A stretch of DNA of 64,000 nt from Niabella sp. (GTDB lineage: Bacteria; Bacteroidota; Bacteroidia; Chitinophagales; Chitinophagaceae): NCBI GenBank assembly GCA_017744715.1, contig JAGIAT010000013.1:62001-126000 (forward strand), in the 5' to 3' direction. Shown here piece by piece: positions 43,237 to 52,430 of this stretch; within the stretch, counting starts at the first letter, position 1, and each line of letters opens with the position of its first letter. The position numbers were made by a program, and so were the translations under genes. The notes under the pieces were generated by a model. That model saw only the letters and a program-made list of their open reading frames with translations, was not told the origin of the DNA and searched no databases.

Positions 43237-46200
43237 TTAAAGCATTTTATCGTTATGCGAAGCGTCACGCTTCGCATAGCCGTCAGAAGCGTCACGCTTC
43301 GCATAGTCGTCAGAATCGTCACGCTTCGCATAACTGGCATCTTCCATCCGGAGCATTTCATCAAATTCTTTATTCTTTTTACCGGAAGAAAGATAACTGT
43401 AAATAGCCGGAATAACGTACAGGGTAAGTACCAGCGAAAAAATGATTCCACCCACGATCACAATACCCAGCGGTATCCGGCTGGTGGCCGCAGCTCCCAG
43501 CGACAGGGCAATGGGCAATGCACCCAGGGCCATGGTCATACTCGTCATGAGGATGGGCCTTAAACGCTGACCTGCTGCAAAAATTACGGCTTCGGTCTTG
43601 CCCATATTTTTCTTCCGGCTCTGGTTGGCAAACTCCACAATCAGGATCCCGTTCTTGGTTACCAGGCCAATGAGCATGATCATCCCGATCTCGGAGAAGA
43701 TGTTGAGGGTATGACCAAAGATCCAGAGAGAGAGCAGGGCGCCCGCCAGGGCCAGCGGCACAGTGATCATGATGATAAAAGGATCAATAAAACTTTCGAA
43801 CTGGGCGGCAAGGATCAGGAAAATAAGACCCAGTGCCAGCAGGAAGGCAAAGCTGGTATTGCTGCTGCTTTCTGCAAAGTCGCGGGCAGAACCGCTGAGG
43901 GAACTGGTGAACGATTCATCCAGTACTTTTTGGGCGATCCGGTTCATTTCTTTTACTCCGTCACCTACAGTATGGCCTTCGGTTAAACCGGCAGATATGG
44001 TTGCGGATTTATACCGGTTGAAGTGATAAATGGTGGGTGGAGTGGTAGACTCTACCGCGTTGGTAATATTATCCAGGCTGATCAGCTGTCCCTGGTTGTT
44101 GCGCACGAATATTTTTTTGAGGTCATTGGGGTCATCCCGGTTGATGCGGTCTACCTGCGCCATCACCTGGTATTGCTTGCCGCTCCGGGTAAAATAACCG
44201 AGCCGCTGGTTACTGTATGCGGTTTGCAGTGCCTGGGATACGTCGCTGACCGTTATGCCCAGCTGTGCGGCTTTTAAACGGTCTACATGTACCCGCAGCT
44301 CCGGTTTATTAAATTTAAGGTCGGCGTCTACCTGTTGCAGGATATCGCTTTTGTTACATTCCTCCAGGAATTTCGGTAATATTTCGGAAAGCTTTTCAAA
44401 GTCGTTGTTCTGGATCACAAACTGCACGTCCTGTCCGCCGCGGCGGTTTACCTGGATGGTTTGATCCTGAATGGCAAAGGCCCGGGCTTCAGTATATTTG
44501 GAAACATGCCGGTTCACATAGTCTACGATCTCCTTTTGAGACCGGCTCCGTTCATTGGGCGGAACCAGCCGTACCCGTACCATTCCCGAGTTCGCATTTC
44601 CGCTCATACGCGATCCGGTGATCGAAAGCACGATTTCTTTTTCCGGAATGGAGTCGATGAGAAACTGTGATACTTTGTCTACATACTTATCCATGGCATA
44701 AAAGGAAGTGCCCTCCGGTGCCGTAAGGTTTAACCGGAACTGGCTCTTGTCTTCCATGGGGGCAAGCTCCGACTGTATGTTGCGGCCAATTACCACGATG
44801 ATCCCAAAGCAGGCAACAACGATCATCCAGGATACCCACCGCACTTTCATAAATGCTTTTAACGACCGCTCATACTGTTGCTCCATTCCCCGGAAAAAAG
44901 GTTCGGTTTTGTTGTAAAACCAGGAATGCTTGTGTACATCTTTTTTTGAAAGAAAGACGTTTAACACCGGGGTAAGGGTCAGCGATACGAAGGCGGAGAT
45001 CAATACGGCGCCGGCTACTACGATCCCGAATTCGCGGAACAGGCTGCCCACAAATCCCTGCAGGAAGATGATCGGCAGGAAAACGACCGCAAGCGTGATG
45101 GAAGTGGCGATCACCGCAAAATAGATCTCTTTGGAGCCCTCCAGTGCGGCTTTCCGTTTACTCATGCCTTGTTCCAGCTTCTTAAAAATGTTTTCAGTAA
45201 CCACGATCCCATCATCCACTACCAGGCCGGTTGCCAGTACAATGGCCAGCAGCGATAATACGTTGATGGTATAGCCCATTACGTACATGATAAAGAAGGC
45301 CCCGATCAGGGAAACCGGGATATCGATAAGCGGACGTATCGACAGGATCCAGTCGCGGAAAAAAAGATAGATGATGACAACCACCAGGCCGATGGCAATA
45401 AACAAGGTTTCCTCTACTTCGGTGATCGACTTTTTAATGTACTGGGTCTGGTCAAGGGCAATATTGAGTTTAATATCATCCGGTACTTCTTTTTTGATGG
45501 TCTCCAGCCGTTTGTAAAATTCATTGGAAATGGAAACGTAGTTGGCTCCGGGTTGCGGAACGATGGCCAGTGCGATCATGGGAATGGCACTTTCCTTTAA
45601 TGCGGACTCTTCGTTTTCGGGCCCCAGCACCACGTTGGCTACATCTTTAACCCGGATGTCGGCCCCCCCCACATTTTTAACAATAATGTTTTCAAATTCT
45701 TCCTCGGTATCGAGCCTGCCGAACGTGCGGATGGTAAGCTCGGTATTTTCACCGGTCAGTTTTCCGGAGGGCAGTTCAATATTTTCCCGTTGCAGGGCCG
45801 ACTGGATATCGGCGGCTGTAATGTTGAAGGCGGCCATTTTATTGGGATCGAGCCAAAGCCGCATGGCAAAGCGTTTTTCACCCCAGGTATCAATACTGCT
45901 AACGCCGGGTATGGTTTGCAGCCGGTCTACAAGATTGTTGGTAGCATATTCCGTAAGCTCCAGCGGATTTTTGGTATTGCTTTGTACCGTCATGGAAAGG
46001 ATGGGCTCTGCACTGGCATCGGCCTTGGTAACGGCAGAAGGCTCTTCCAGGTCTGGCGGAAGCTGGCGCTGGGCTGCGGAAACCTTATCCCGTACATCAT
46101 TTGCCGCGGCTTCGAGGTTGGCACCTACTTCAAACTCCACATTGATATTGCTGCTTCCGTTGCTGCTGCTGGAGGTAATGTTCCGGATGCCCGCAATACC

Positions 46201-46419
46201 ATTGATGGCATCTTCCAGCGGTTCCGTAATCTGGCTTTCGATGATATCTGCGTTGGCGCCGGGATAGGTGGTGCGCACACTGATATTGGGCGGGTCGATG
46301 GCCGGATAATCGCGTACCCCCAGGAACTTAAAGCCGATGAAGCCAAATACGATGATCACTACGTTCATCACAATGGCCAGTACCGGCCTTCTCAAACTTA
46401 GCTCAGAAATATTCATCAA
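43237..46419 (-). CDS. RND efflux pump, AcrB/HAE-1 type
   Basis: A 1060-residue inner-membrane proton-driven exporter with 12 membrane helices and two large periplasmic loops. Family motifs include ISELSLRRPVLAIVMN at the start, PPNISVRTTYPGANADIIES, the proton-relay helix ATGLVVDDGIVVTENIF with paired Asp, and GLVTKNGILIVEFANQ near the end. It works with the adaptor (46451-47491) and the TolC protein. The last 30 residues are unusual: three 9-residue units YAKRD[DA]S[DH][DGN], written by a 27-bp tandem repeat that contains a perfect palindrome. Substrates (drugs, bile-like compounds, solvents) are not determined. Confidence 0.93.
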   Translation of the reverse strand: MMNISELSLRRPVLAIVMNVVIIVFGFIGFKFLGVRDYPAIDPPNISVRTTYPGANADIIESQITEPLEDAINGIAGIRNITSSSSNGSSNINVEFEVGANLEAAANDVRDKVSAAQRQLPPDLEEPSAVTKADASAEPILSMTVQSNTKNPLELTEYATNNLVDRLQTIPGVSSIDTWGEKRFAMRLWLDPNKMAAFNITAADIQSALQRENIELPSGKLTGENTELTIRTFGRLDTEEEFENIIVKNVGGADIRVKDVANVVLGPENEESALKESAIPMIALAIVPQPGANYVSISNEFYKRLETIKKEVPDDIKLNIALDQTQYIKKSITEVEETLFIAIGLVVVIIYLFFRDWILSIRPLIDIPVSLIGAFFIMYVMGYTINVLSLLAIVLATGLVVDDGIVVTENIFKKLEQGMSKRKAALEGSKEIYFAVIATSITLAVVFLPIIFLQGFVGSLFREFGIVVAGAVLISAFVSLTLTPVLNVFLSKKDVHKHSWFYNKTEPFFRGMEQQYERSLKAFMKVRWVSWMIVVACFGIIVVIGRNIQSELAPMEDKSQFRLNLTAPEGTSFYAMDKYVDKVSQFLIDSIPEKEIVLSITGSRMSGNANSGMVRVRLVPPNERSRSQKEIVDYVNRHVSKYTEARAFAIQDQTIQVNRRGGQDVQFVIQNNDFEKLSEILPKFLEECNKSDILQQVDADLKFNKPELRVHVDRLKAAQLGITVSDVSQALQTAYSNQRLGYFTRSGKQYQVMAQVDRINRDDPNDLKKIFVRNNQGQLISLDNITNAVESTTPPTIYHFNRYKSATISAGLTEGHTVGDGVKEMNRIAQKVLDESFTSSLSGSARDFAESSSNTSFAFLLALGLIFLILAAQFESFIDPFIIMITVPLALAGALLSLWIFGHTLNIFSEIGMIMLIGLVTKNGILIVEFANQSRKKNMGKTEAVIFAAGQRLRPILMTSMTMALGALPIALSLGAAATSRIPLGIVIVGGIIFSLVLTLYVIPAIYSYLSSGKKNKEFDEMLRMEDASYAKRDDSDDYAKRDASDGYAKRDASHNDKML
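43254..43339. repeat. Palindromic 27-bp tandem repeat inside the RND 3' end
   Basis: Three 27-bp units (43259-43285, 43286-43312, 43313-43339) share CGTCACGCTTCGCATA. At the left edge TATGCGAAGCG-TCA-CGCTTCGCATA (43254-43278) is a perfect 11-bp inverted repeat. The units stay in frame and encode YAKRD-type 9-mers. Confidence 0.85.
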
Positions 46420-46450
46420 TAAAGTATTGGATGGTAGCCCATCATCTTTT

Positions 46451-47491
46451 TCAATTAACGATTTTACCTATGCTCACTTTCGTATTCGGCTTTGTAGCCA
46501 TCACCCCGGTTACAAGTATGGTATCTCCCGGTTTCAGCCCTTTAACGATCTCTACCCGCGCAGAATCCCTGCTGCCAGTTTCTACATCTGAAAAAACAGC
46601 TTTGCTGTTGTTTACCAGGATCACCTGTTTACCACGGGCGGTTGGTAATATGGATTGTGTAGGAATAAAAAGGGCATCGCTTTTGGGTGCGAAGCTGATC
46701 TTTACTTTAGCGAAGGCACCGGGTATCAGGCCCTGTGTACTCCCCGTTACGGTGCCTCTTACCGCCAGGCTCCGGTTGGTAACTGCCACATTGGATTCTG
46801 TAGCCATTACGCTTGCGGTATAATTGGCCTGGTTGCCTTCCACGGTAAAATTAACGATCTGACCGGGCGCAATTTTCGATGTATATTTTTCGGGTACTAC
46901 AAAATCGATCTTCAGGGTGCTGGTTTGATTGATGGTGGCTATAACGGTGGCGGGAGTTACATAAGCCCCGATGCTGATGGCTTTTAATCCCATTTTACCA
47001 TTAAATGGTGCGCGGATTACGGTGCGGGAAATTTCGGTGCGGATCAATGCTATATCAGCCTGTATGTTCTGCATGGTAAGCAGGCTGTTGTCATAATCCT
47101 GTTTGCTGATCCCCTGTATATCCACCAGCTGGCGGGCCCGGTCTTCGTTCACTTTGGCAATATTGAGCTGTGCCTCCAGCTTTTTTAGCTGTGCCTGCAG
47201 GTCTCCGTCATAGATCTTTGCCAATACGGTACCCTGCGATACAAACTGCCCTTCACGGATGTTGAGCTGGGTTACGCGGCCGGATACTTCGGGATGGATC
47301 TCTGTTACTTCATTGGCAACGATGGTGCCGGGGGTTTCGATGTTTTCAGCGAAGGATTCTGTTTTTACAATAAAGGCATCTACCTTGGCGGTGCCTTTTT
47401 TCGGACCGGCAGGAGCGGCCTTCTTTTCATGGCAGGCCAGGGTACTCAATAGCGTCAGCAGCAGGAGTAAGGGCGTTGAAATCCGGTTCAA
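46451..47491 (-). CDS. RND efflux periplasmic adaptor (membrane fusion protein)
   Basis: A 346-residue adaptor linking the RND pump to TolC. After a lipoprotein signal (PLLLLLTLLSTLACHEKK) come the first beta-barrel/lipoyl half (IETPGTIVANEVTEIHPEVS, GRVTQLNIREGQFVSQGTVL), a helical hairpin (LKKLEAQLNIAKVNEDRARQ), the second lipoyl half (VIRAPFNGKMGLKAISIGAY) and the C-terminal barrel (ILPTARGKQVILVNN, GLKPGDTILVTGV). The start appears to be TTG at 47491, giving MNRISTPLLLL; the longer open frame back to 47746 overlaps non-coding sequence and has no signal. It begins the efflux operon. Confidence 0.88.
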   Translation of the reverse strand: MNRISTPLLLLLTLLSTLACHEKKAAPAGPKKGTAKVDAFIVKTESFAENIETPGTIVANEVTEIHPEVSGRVTQLNIREGQFVSQGTVLAKIYDGDLQAQLKKLEAQLNIAKVNEDRARQLVDIQGISKQDYDNSLLTMQNIQADIALIRTEISRTVIRAPFNGKMGLKAISIGAYVTPATVIATINQTSTLKIDFVVPEKYTSKIAPGQIVNFTVEGNQANYTASVMATESNVAVTNRSLAVRGTVTGSTQGLIPGAFAKVKISFAPKSDALFIPTQSILPTARGKQVILVNNSKAVFSDVETGSRDSARVEIVKGLKPGDTILVTGVMATKPNTKVSIGKIVN

Positions 47492-47595
47492 ATGAATGGT
47501 TTTTAATTTATAATGAATAATCGGTATAAATAGGTATAAGACTCTTTTACTGCGAAAATCTTGCGTAAAATTGCGAGTTTTTCCGTTTCGGATGC

Positions 47596-49278
47596 CTAGT
47601 CGGCTACCAAAACGCCTGAAACATTCCAGGCACTGAAACTGGACCCTTCCGGTTTCCCCTGGGGGATTTTTACCTGCAGGGTATAATCGCCTGCTTCCAG
47701 ATGCCCAAGTTCGATCCGGAAGGGATTGGTTACTGTGCCGGGGCACCAGTTGGAGCGGCTGAGGTCGGAGGAGGAAAGCCCGCTGTTAAAATTACCGGAT
47801 GCGGGATTGTACAGCCGGTAAGAACCGCAGTCCTGCCGCCAGGGCACCAGGTCAAAGATCACCTTCCCATTGAGCAGGATCGTATTCTTTTTGGGAACAA
47901 ATTCGTCACCATTTCCCCAGCCTCCGTGCCCGGTGGTGGTATACAGCAAATAGGTGTTGTCCAGAGGGCGATCGATCCGGAAATGAACGGCGAGCCCGTT
48001 TTCGTTGTCGAACATGGTGGCATAATCCTGTCCGGCCATTTCCATAATATTAAGGGTATTAAACAGTGGCAGGATGGTTTGCTTCGGCTTGTCGGGGCCG
48101 CCCCGGTGAATTGTAAGGTTGGCCGTGATTTTATGTCCGCCCTTATCGTAATTACCAATGAACACACCGATATATACTTCCTTGTTATTGAGTGCGGCGG
48201 CAAAGTCGGTAATATCCTGCCGGTAGGGAACGGCCTCCTGCCATTGTTTTCCTTTGAGCTGGATATGGTTGAATTGCTTTACCCCAAAAGGTGTGAAAAA
48301 GCGCATCAGCTCCAGCGGCGGGGTATAATCCGGGGTGGCCGCCACTCCCTGGTAGGTTTTGCCATTGCCGTTGGTATAAGCCGGAAGGGTTTTGGCCCCG
48401 TTCTGCAATCCGTCCAGAAAGGATTGTTTGGTATTGGTTGGAATGAGAAACACCGTTCCGGTACGGTCGTAGGCATCACCATTCGATTGTTCCCGGAGGT
48501 CGAGAAAAAGCGTGCTGCTGCTATCCAGTATCGGTACTTTTATTTTTTTTACCACGATGGTGCCGTTGGCGAAACGCAGTACATCGCCGGAAGAACGGCT
48601 GGTGTCGGAAAAATTGATCACCTGGTTGGTAAACAGGGGGATGGTTGTAAACCGGCTGTTCCAGATGGCATCGCGGTAGCTCAGGATGTCTGTTTGCAGG
48701 GCGAACCGGTTCATAAAAGCCGGGCGGGGCATTTGCTGCTTTTCAATTTTTTCGGCCCGGATCACATTATTGCCATTCCGGATCTGTTCCAGCACCAGGC
48801 CCAGGTGCTGCCCCAGGATCGAAGGCGCCCCCTTTACTGCCAGCTGATCTGTATACCATAATTCGATGGTATTGGAGTTGACCACGGTTTTGGCTTTTTT
48901 ACAGCGGTAACCCAGTATCTCTTTGGTCTCATCCAGTAATTCGAAGCGTTGGGTACGCAATGCGGTATCGGAAGCGGTAATGGTTTCGCGGTCATTGAGG
49001 AACGCATAGAGGTTCTGCCGGTTAGCCTGGCGGTCGATCACCGAAAGCTCGAAGGGATAAGCAGCCTTCCCGCTAAAATCTTTTTCCGTGGTAAGCAGGG
49101 TTTGGCGGGAACCTGCAAATACCCAGATCTTGTTTTGCCGTTCGGGCGTTTTCCCATTAAAGCTGGACCCATAAGTGATCTTGTAAACCGGGTTGTCTGT
49201 AAAGGTTACCTGGGCATTTCCGCGTATATGCACACCTGTTAATACGGCAACCAACAGAAAGAGATTCATTTTCATCAT
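47596..49278 (-). CDS. PNGase F-like glycoamidase fused to a GLPGLI-like domain
   Basis: A 560-residue exported protein (signal ends near GNAQ, residue 23). Residues 30-180 resemble the Bacteroidota GLPGLI domain (TKEILGYRCKKAKTVV, IELWYTDQ, and GQHLGLVLEQ where the name motif lies). From residue 210 it follows peptide-N-glycosidase F: an N-terminal eight-strand domain (to about 370) and the C-terminal domain with TGHGGWGNGDEF (449-460), VPWRQDCGSYRLYNPASGNF (478-497) and LSSSDLSRSNWCPG (501-514). PNGase F cleaves N-glycans from asparagine. The fusion is longer than secreted PNGase F. A -7 box lies 18 bases before the start. Confidence 0.88.
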   Translation of the reverse strand: MMKMNLFLLVAVLTGVHIRGNAQVTFTDNPVYKITYGSSFNGKTPERQNKIWVFAGSRQTLLTTEKDFSGKAAYPFELSVIDRQANRQNLYAFLNDRETITASDTALRTQRFELLDETKEILGYRCKKAKTVVNSNTIELWYTDQLAVKGAPSILGQHLGLVLEQIRNGNNVIRAEKIEKQQMPRPAFMNRFALQTDILSYRDAIWNSRFTTIPLFTNQVINFSDTSRSSGDVLRFANGTIVVKKIKVPILDSSSTLFLDLREQSNGDAYDRTGTVFLIPTNTKQSFLDGLQNGAKTLPAYTNGNGKTYQGVAATPDYTPPLELMRFFTPFGVKQFNHIQLKGKQWQEAVPYRQDITDFAAALNNKEVYIGVFIGNYDKGGHKITANLTIHRGGPDKPKQTILPLFNTLNIMEMAGQDYATMFDNENGLAVHFRIDRPLDNTYLLYTTTGHGGWGNGDEFVPKKNTILLNGKVIFDLVPWRQDCGSYRLYNPASGNFNSGLSSSDLSRSNWCPGTVTNPFRIELGHLEAGDYTLQVKIPQGKPEGSSFSAWNVSGVLVAD

Positions 49279-49295
49279 AATGTTATTCAGTGGTG

Positions 49296-49303
49296 CAAAG
49301 ATA
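49296..49303 (-). promoter_or_regulatory. -7 box of the PNGase F-like gene
   Basis: Read on the - strand this is TATCTTTG, matching TAnnTTTG, 18 bases upstream of the start codon at 49278. Confidence 0.55.
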
Positions 49304-49419
49304 GCTACCTGAAAGGTTTAAACCTTAACCGCAAAGCGCGCAAAGGTCGCCGGGAGCAATTGTTGTTTAATCATTTTGCAAGCCTTGCGAAACCCTTGCG
49401 TTCTTGCGGTTCATATTTT

Positions 49420-50047
49420 ACCGCAAGGTGCGCAAGGAACCCGCGAGGATCGCTATGCCCCTTTGCGAACATTGCGAAAACCCATGGCGCTCTTTGCGTT
49501 TCAAATGAAACCGCAAGTGTGGCAATATCAGCGTATCCAATATAATCTAAGCGTTCAACGAACCACCGCGCTCCGGCCGCTTGCGGTTAAATGTTTACCG
49601 CCAGGTTCGCAAGGAACCCGCGAGGATCGCTATGACCCTTTGCGAACATTGCGAAAACCCCTGGCGTTCTTTGTGTTTCAAATGAAACCGCAAGTGTAGC
49701 AATATCAGCGTATCCAATATAATCTAAGCGCCCAACGAACCACCGCATTCCGGCCGCTTGCGGTTAAATGTTTACCGCCAGGTTCGCAAGGCTCTTGCAA
49801 GGATCGCTATGACCCTTTGCGAACATTGCGAAAACCCCTGGCGCTCTTTGTGTTTCAAATGAAACCGCAAGTGTGGCAATAACAGCGTGTCCAACATAAT
49901 CTAAGCGTTCAACGAACCACCGCGTTCCGGCCGCTTGCGGTTAAATGTTTACCGCCAGGTGCGCAAGGAACCCGCGAGGATCGCTATGCCCCTTAGCGAA
50001 CATTGCGAAAAAACCTGGCGTTCTTTGCGTTTCAAATGAAACCGCAA
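49420..50047. repeat. Tandem repeat of about 177 bp, 3.6 copies
   Basis: Units begin at 49420, 49596, 49774 and 49951 (spacing 176, 178 and 177). Each opens with ACCGCMAGGTKCGCAAGG, goes through GGATCGCTATG and CTTTGCGAACATTGCGAAAA, and closes with TTGCGGTTAAATGTTTACCG. The fourth unit is cut after about 95 bases. Copies differ by scattered point changes. The whole 795-base gap between the flanking genes holds little else. Open frames across it are by-products of the repeat. Confidence 0.85.
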
Positions 50048-50073
50048 AAGCTGCCTGTTCATAATACAGGATA

Positions 50074-51009
50074 TTACTTTTTATACGTTTTTGTTTTAAT
50101 GGATTGCCCGTTCCGGATCGTGTATTCCGTATAAAAAACCGTTGGACTGTCTTCATAGGTGCGTACTTCCCGTACCAGGTAAAATTGATTGCCTACCCAT
50201 TTATAGTAAGCATTGCCTTCATTGCCGCGTCCGTCGGCATCGGATTTCCGGAACTCTTTTGTATGCGCATTAAAGTCAAGGTAGCCCAGGCCGGTCAGTG
50301 CTTTGCTGGACGTAAATTGCCGTGTTTGCGGGTTGTATATAAAATAGAGGAACGAGCCATCATTTTTTATCGCCTGCGGAAAATAAATGGGAATCTTCAG
50401 ATCCGGGTACCCGTCAAAATTGAGGTCTTCCAGTTCTATCTCCCCGTAATGATTATACATCACTTCATCAAAACCACTCAGCGACCGGGTGCTTTTTTTT
50501 GCCGGGTCGTGGATGATGAGTTTGTTGGCCCTGGTATAGGTTTGCAGGGAGCCGCCGGCGTTTTCCACGGTGCCTTTATAGAGTTGTAACCGGATATCCC
50601 ATTGTTGCAATTCGCTTATAAAATCATTTTCTATCCGCTTCAACTGTACCGGAAGTGTATGCTTGCGCGCATCGGTCCATGTACCGGTCAGCACTTTGCC
50701 GCCAATGGCATTGAGTGCAAATGTACCGGTCTTTTCGTGTTGCCGTAATTTCGGGTTATAGGCCTGTTCGCTGATCTGTGCACCGCCAGGGCCCGTTGTT
50801 CCTTCGAGAGATATGGTTGAGGAACTTCCCTTGCGGGTATAATAATATTCGCCCCAGATGGAGTCGGCATTTTTGGTGCATCTTATTTTTACTTCAACCG
50901 GATAGCTGCCAATCGTACCGCTGTAGTGCAACCAGGTATAGACAACTGTTTTTTGAGCATATAATAAATGGCCTGCCAGCAGCAGGAATGGAAGGAAAAG
51001 TTTTTTCAT
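50074..51009 (-). CDS. Exported protein with XAC2610-like C-terminus
   Basis: A 311-residue protein with signal peptide (MKKLFLPFLLLAGHLLYA). The N-terminal 110 residues form beta-hairpins (YSGTIGSYPVEVKI, WGEYYYTRKG, LTGTWTDARKHTLPV). The C-terminal 150 residues carry IELEDLNFDGYPDLKIP with an Asp-rich loop and YFIYNPQTRQFTSSKALTGL, a pattern of XAC2610-type proteins, which are small envelope proteins with calcium-like binding loops. Function unknown to me. It lies 24 bases downstream of the M19 dipeptidase on the same strand, so they are likely co-transcribed. Confidence 0.7.
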   Translation of the reverse strand: MKKLFLPFLLLAGHLLYAQKTVVYTWLHYSGTIGSYPVEVKIRCTKNADSIWGEYYYTRKGSSSTISLEGTTGPGGAQISEQAYNPKLRQHEKTGTFALNAIGGKVLTGTWTDARKHTLPVQLKRIENDFISELQQWDIRLQLYKGTVENAGGSLQTYTRANKLIIHDPAKKSTRSLSGFDEVMYNHYGEIELEDLNFDGYPDLKIPIYFPQAIKNDGSFLYFIYNPQTRQFTSSKALTGLGYLDFNAHTKEFRKSDADGRGNEGNAYYKWVGNQFYLVREVRTYEDSPTVFYTEYTIRNGQSIKTKTYKK

Positions 51010-51033
51010 CTTGTTATTAAAATTCGCCGGTTA

Positions 51034-52224
51034 TTAAAAGCTGGCCCTTATCACCCGTAATACATTTCCGCCCAGTATTTTCCGGATCGATTTTTTGCTA
51101 TAACCCCGCTTCAATAATTCGGCTGTAATATGGGGATAGGCGCTTACATCTTCCAGCCCAACGGGAACAGAACCAATGCCATCAAAATCGGCACCGATCC
51201 CTACAAAATCATCCCCCACCATTTTTACAATATAATCGATATGATCCACCACGTCTGAAACCGTGGGCCGCACTTTTTCCATCTCTTGTTGCTGATAGGT
51301 TTGCCATTGTTTACGGGCCTGTTGCGGATCCCCGGTTTGTTTAGAAACCGAGTCGGTAAACCGCTGTTCTACTGTTGCATTCAGTGATGCCAGCCGCTCA
51401 TCAAACTTTTTGCTGATAAAGCCCGAATAGAAATTAATGCAGATAACGCCGCCATTTTTGGCAACAGCCTTTATCTGGTCGTCTTTTACATTGCGGAAGA
51501 CCGGGCAAAGCTGGTATACGGAACTATGGGACAGGATCACCGGCCGGGTGCTGGTTGCAATGGCGTCATAAAATGTTTGTTCGCCGGTGTGGGAGAGATC
51601 GACCAATACGCCCAGCTCGTTCAGTTTTCTTACCAGGGATCTTCCAAAACCGGTGAGGCCTTTGTGTTTTAATGTATCGGCATGCAGGGTTTCGTCCATG
51701 GCACTGGTGGCCCAGGAATGGCTGTTGTTCCAGGTGAGGGTGAGATAACGCATTCCTCTTTTTTGCAGGGCATCCAGTTTATTCAGGTCGTTCTCGATCA
51801 TATGCCCGCCTTCCACACCGATCAGGGCTACCAGCTTTTTTTCTTTTAAGCCGCGCCGGATCTCTTTAGAACTCTTCGCCAGCAGGATCTGTTGCGGGTG
51901 ACGGCGGATCAATGCTTCCAGTGAATCGATCTGGTCATTGGCATCGGCATATACGCCTTTCGGGTTATGGGCCACGGGTCCCGTAAAAACGGAAAAGAAC
52001 TGTACATCGAGCCCGCCTTTTTTCCATCGGGGAAGGTCCGTATGCCGGTCAGGCTGCGGTTGGGTAATATCTCTCCCCTGAACGATGGAGGCAGAAGTTA
52101 CGTCATTGTGCCCATCAACAAGGATGGCGTTGCGATGGATCCTTGCTGCCCGCTGTGCCGTTGCGGAGAAGGCGCCCAGCAGCAGCAATAAAAGTCCTGT
52201 TGTTTTTAAAGCGGATCGATTCAT
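51034..52224 (-). CDS. Exported membrane dipeptidase, peptidase family M19
   Basis: A 396-residue zinc dipeptidase of the renal dipeptidase family that cleaves dipeptides, often with a D-residue at the C-terminal side. Metal ligands are visible as His39-x-Asp41 (DGHND), Glu138 (GVEGGHMIEND), His212 (DLSHTG) and His233 (ILSHSS), and GIGADFDGIG provides the late Asp. A signal peptide (LLLLLLGAFSATAQ) places it outside the cytoplasm. It heads a two-gene unit with the XAC2610-like gene. Roles in peptide scavenging or peptidoglycan turnover are plausible. Confidence 0.93.
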   Translation of the reverse strand: MNRSALKTTGLLLLLLGAFSATAQRAARIHRNAILVDGHNDVTSASIVQGRDITQPQPDRHTDLPRWKKGGLDVQFFSVFTGPVAHNPKGVYADANDQIDSLEALIRRHPQQILLAKSSKEIRRGLKEKKLVALIGVEGGHMIENDLNKLDALQKRGMRYLTLTWNNSHSWATSAMDETLHADTLKHKGLTGFGRSLVRKLNELGVLVDLSHTGEQTFYDAIATSTRPVILSHSSVYQLCPVFRNVKDDQIKAVAKNGGVICINFYSGFISKKFDERLASLNATVEQRFTDSVSKQTGDPQQARKQWQTYQQQEMEKVRPTVSDVVDHIDYIVKMVGDDFVGIGADFDGIGSVPVGLEDVSAYPHITAELLKRGYSKKSIRKILGGNVLRVIRASF

Positions 52225-52265
52225 GTCTGTAATGATTAATGTAATGCCACTGAAACACAGATTCT

Positions 52266-52411
52266 TTTAATGTAGAAAAGCCCAAAGTCTTCAGTGCCTC
52301 AGCGTTTCTTTGGCAAACAGAGGAGGCGCTAAGGTACGAAGGTATACGAATAATGCTACAGTAATAGCTGCTGGTTTAATGTAGAAGGGCCCAACGTATT
52401 CAGCGTTTCAG
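52266..52411. repeat. Two-copy degenerate repeat, period about 109 bp
   Basis: TTTAATGTAGAARRGCCCAA followed by a TTCAG-rich stretch occurs at 52266 and 52375. The part CAGTGCCTCAG resembles the family at 62501-62771. Confidence 0.5.
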
Positions 52412-52430
52412 TGCATCTGTGGCCCATCCC

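Noticed and set aside
49360..49699. ORFs within the 177-bp repeats
   Set aside because: They encode only the repeat unit in successive frames and have no protein features.
49420..50047. CRISPR array
   Set aside because: Units are 177 bp of related sequence throughout, without short identical repeats and unique spacers; no cas genes nearby.
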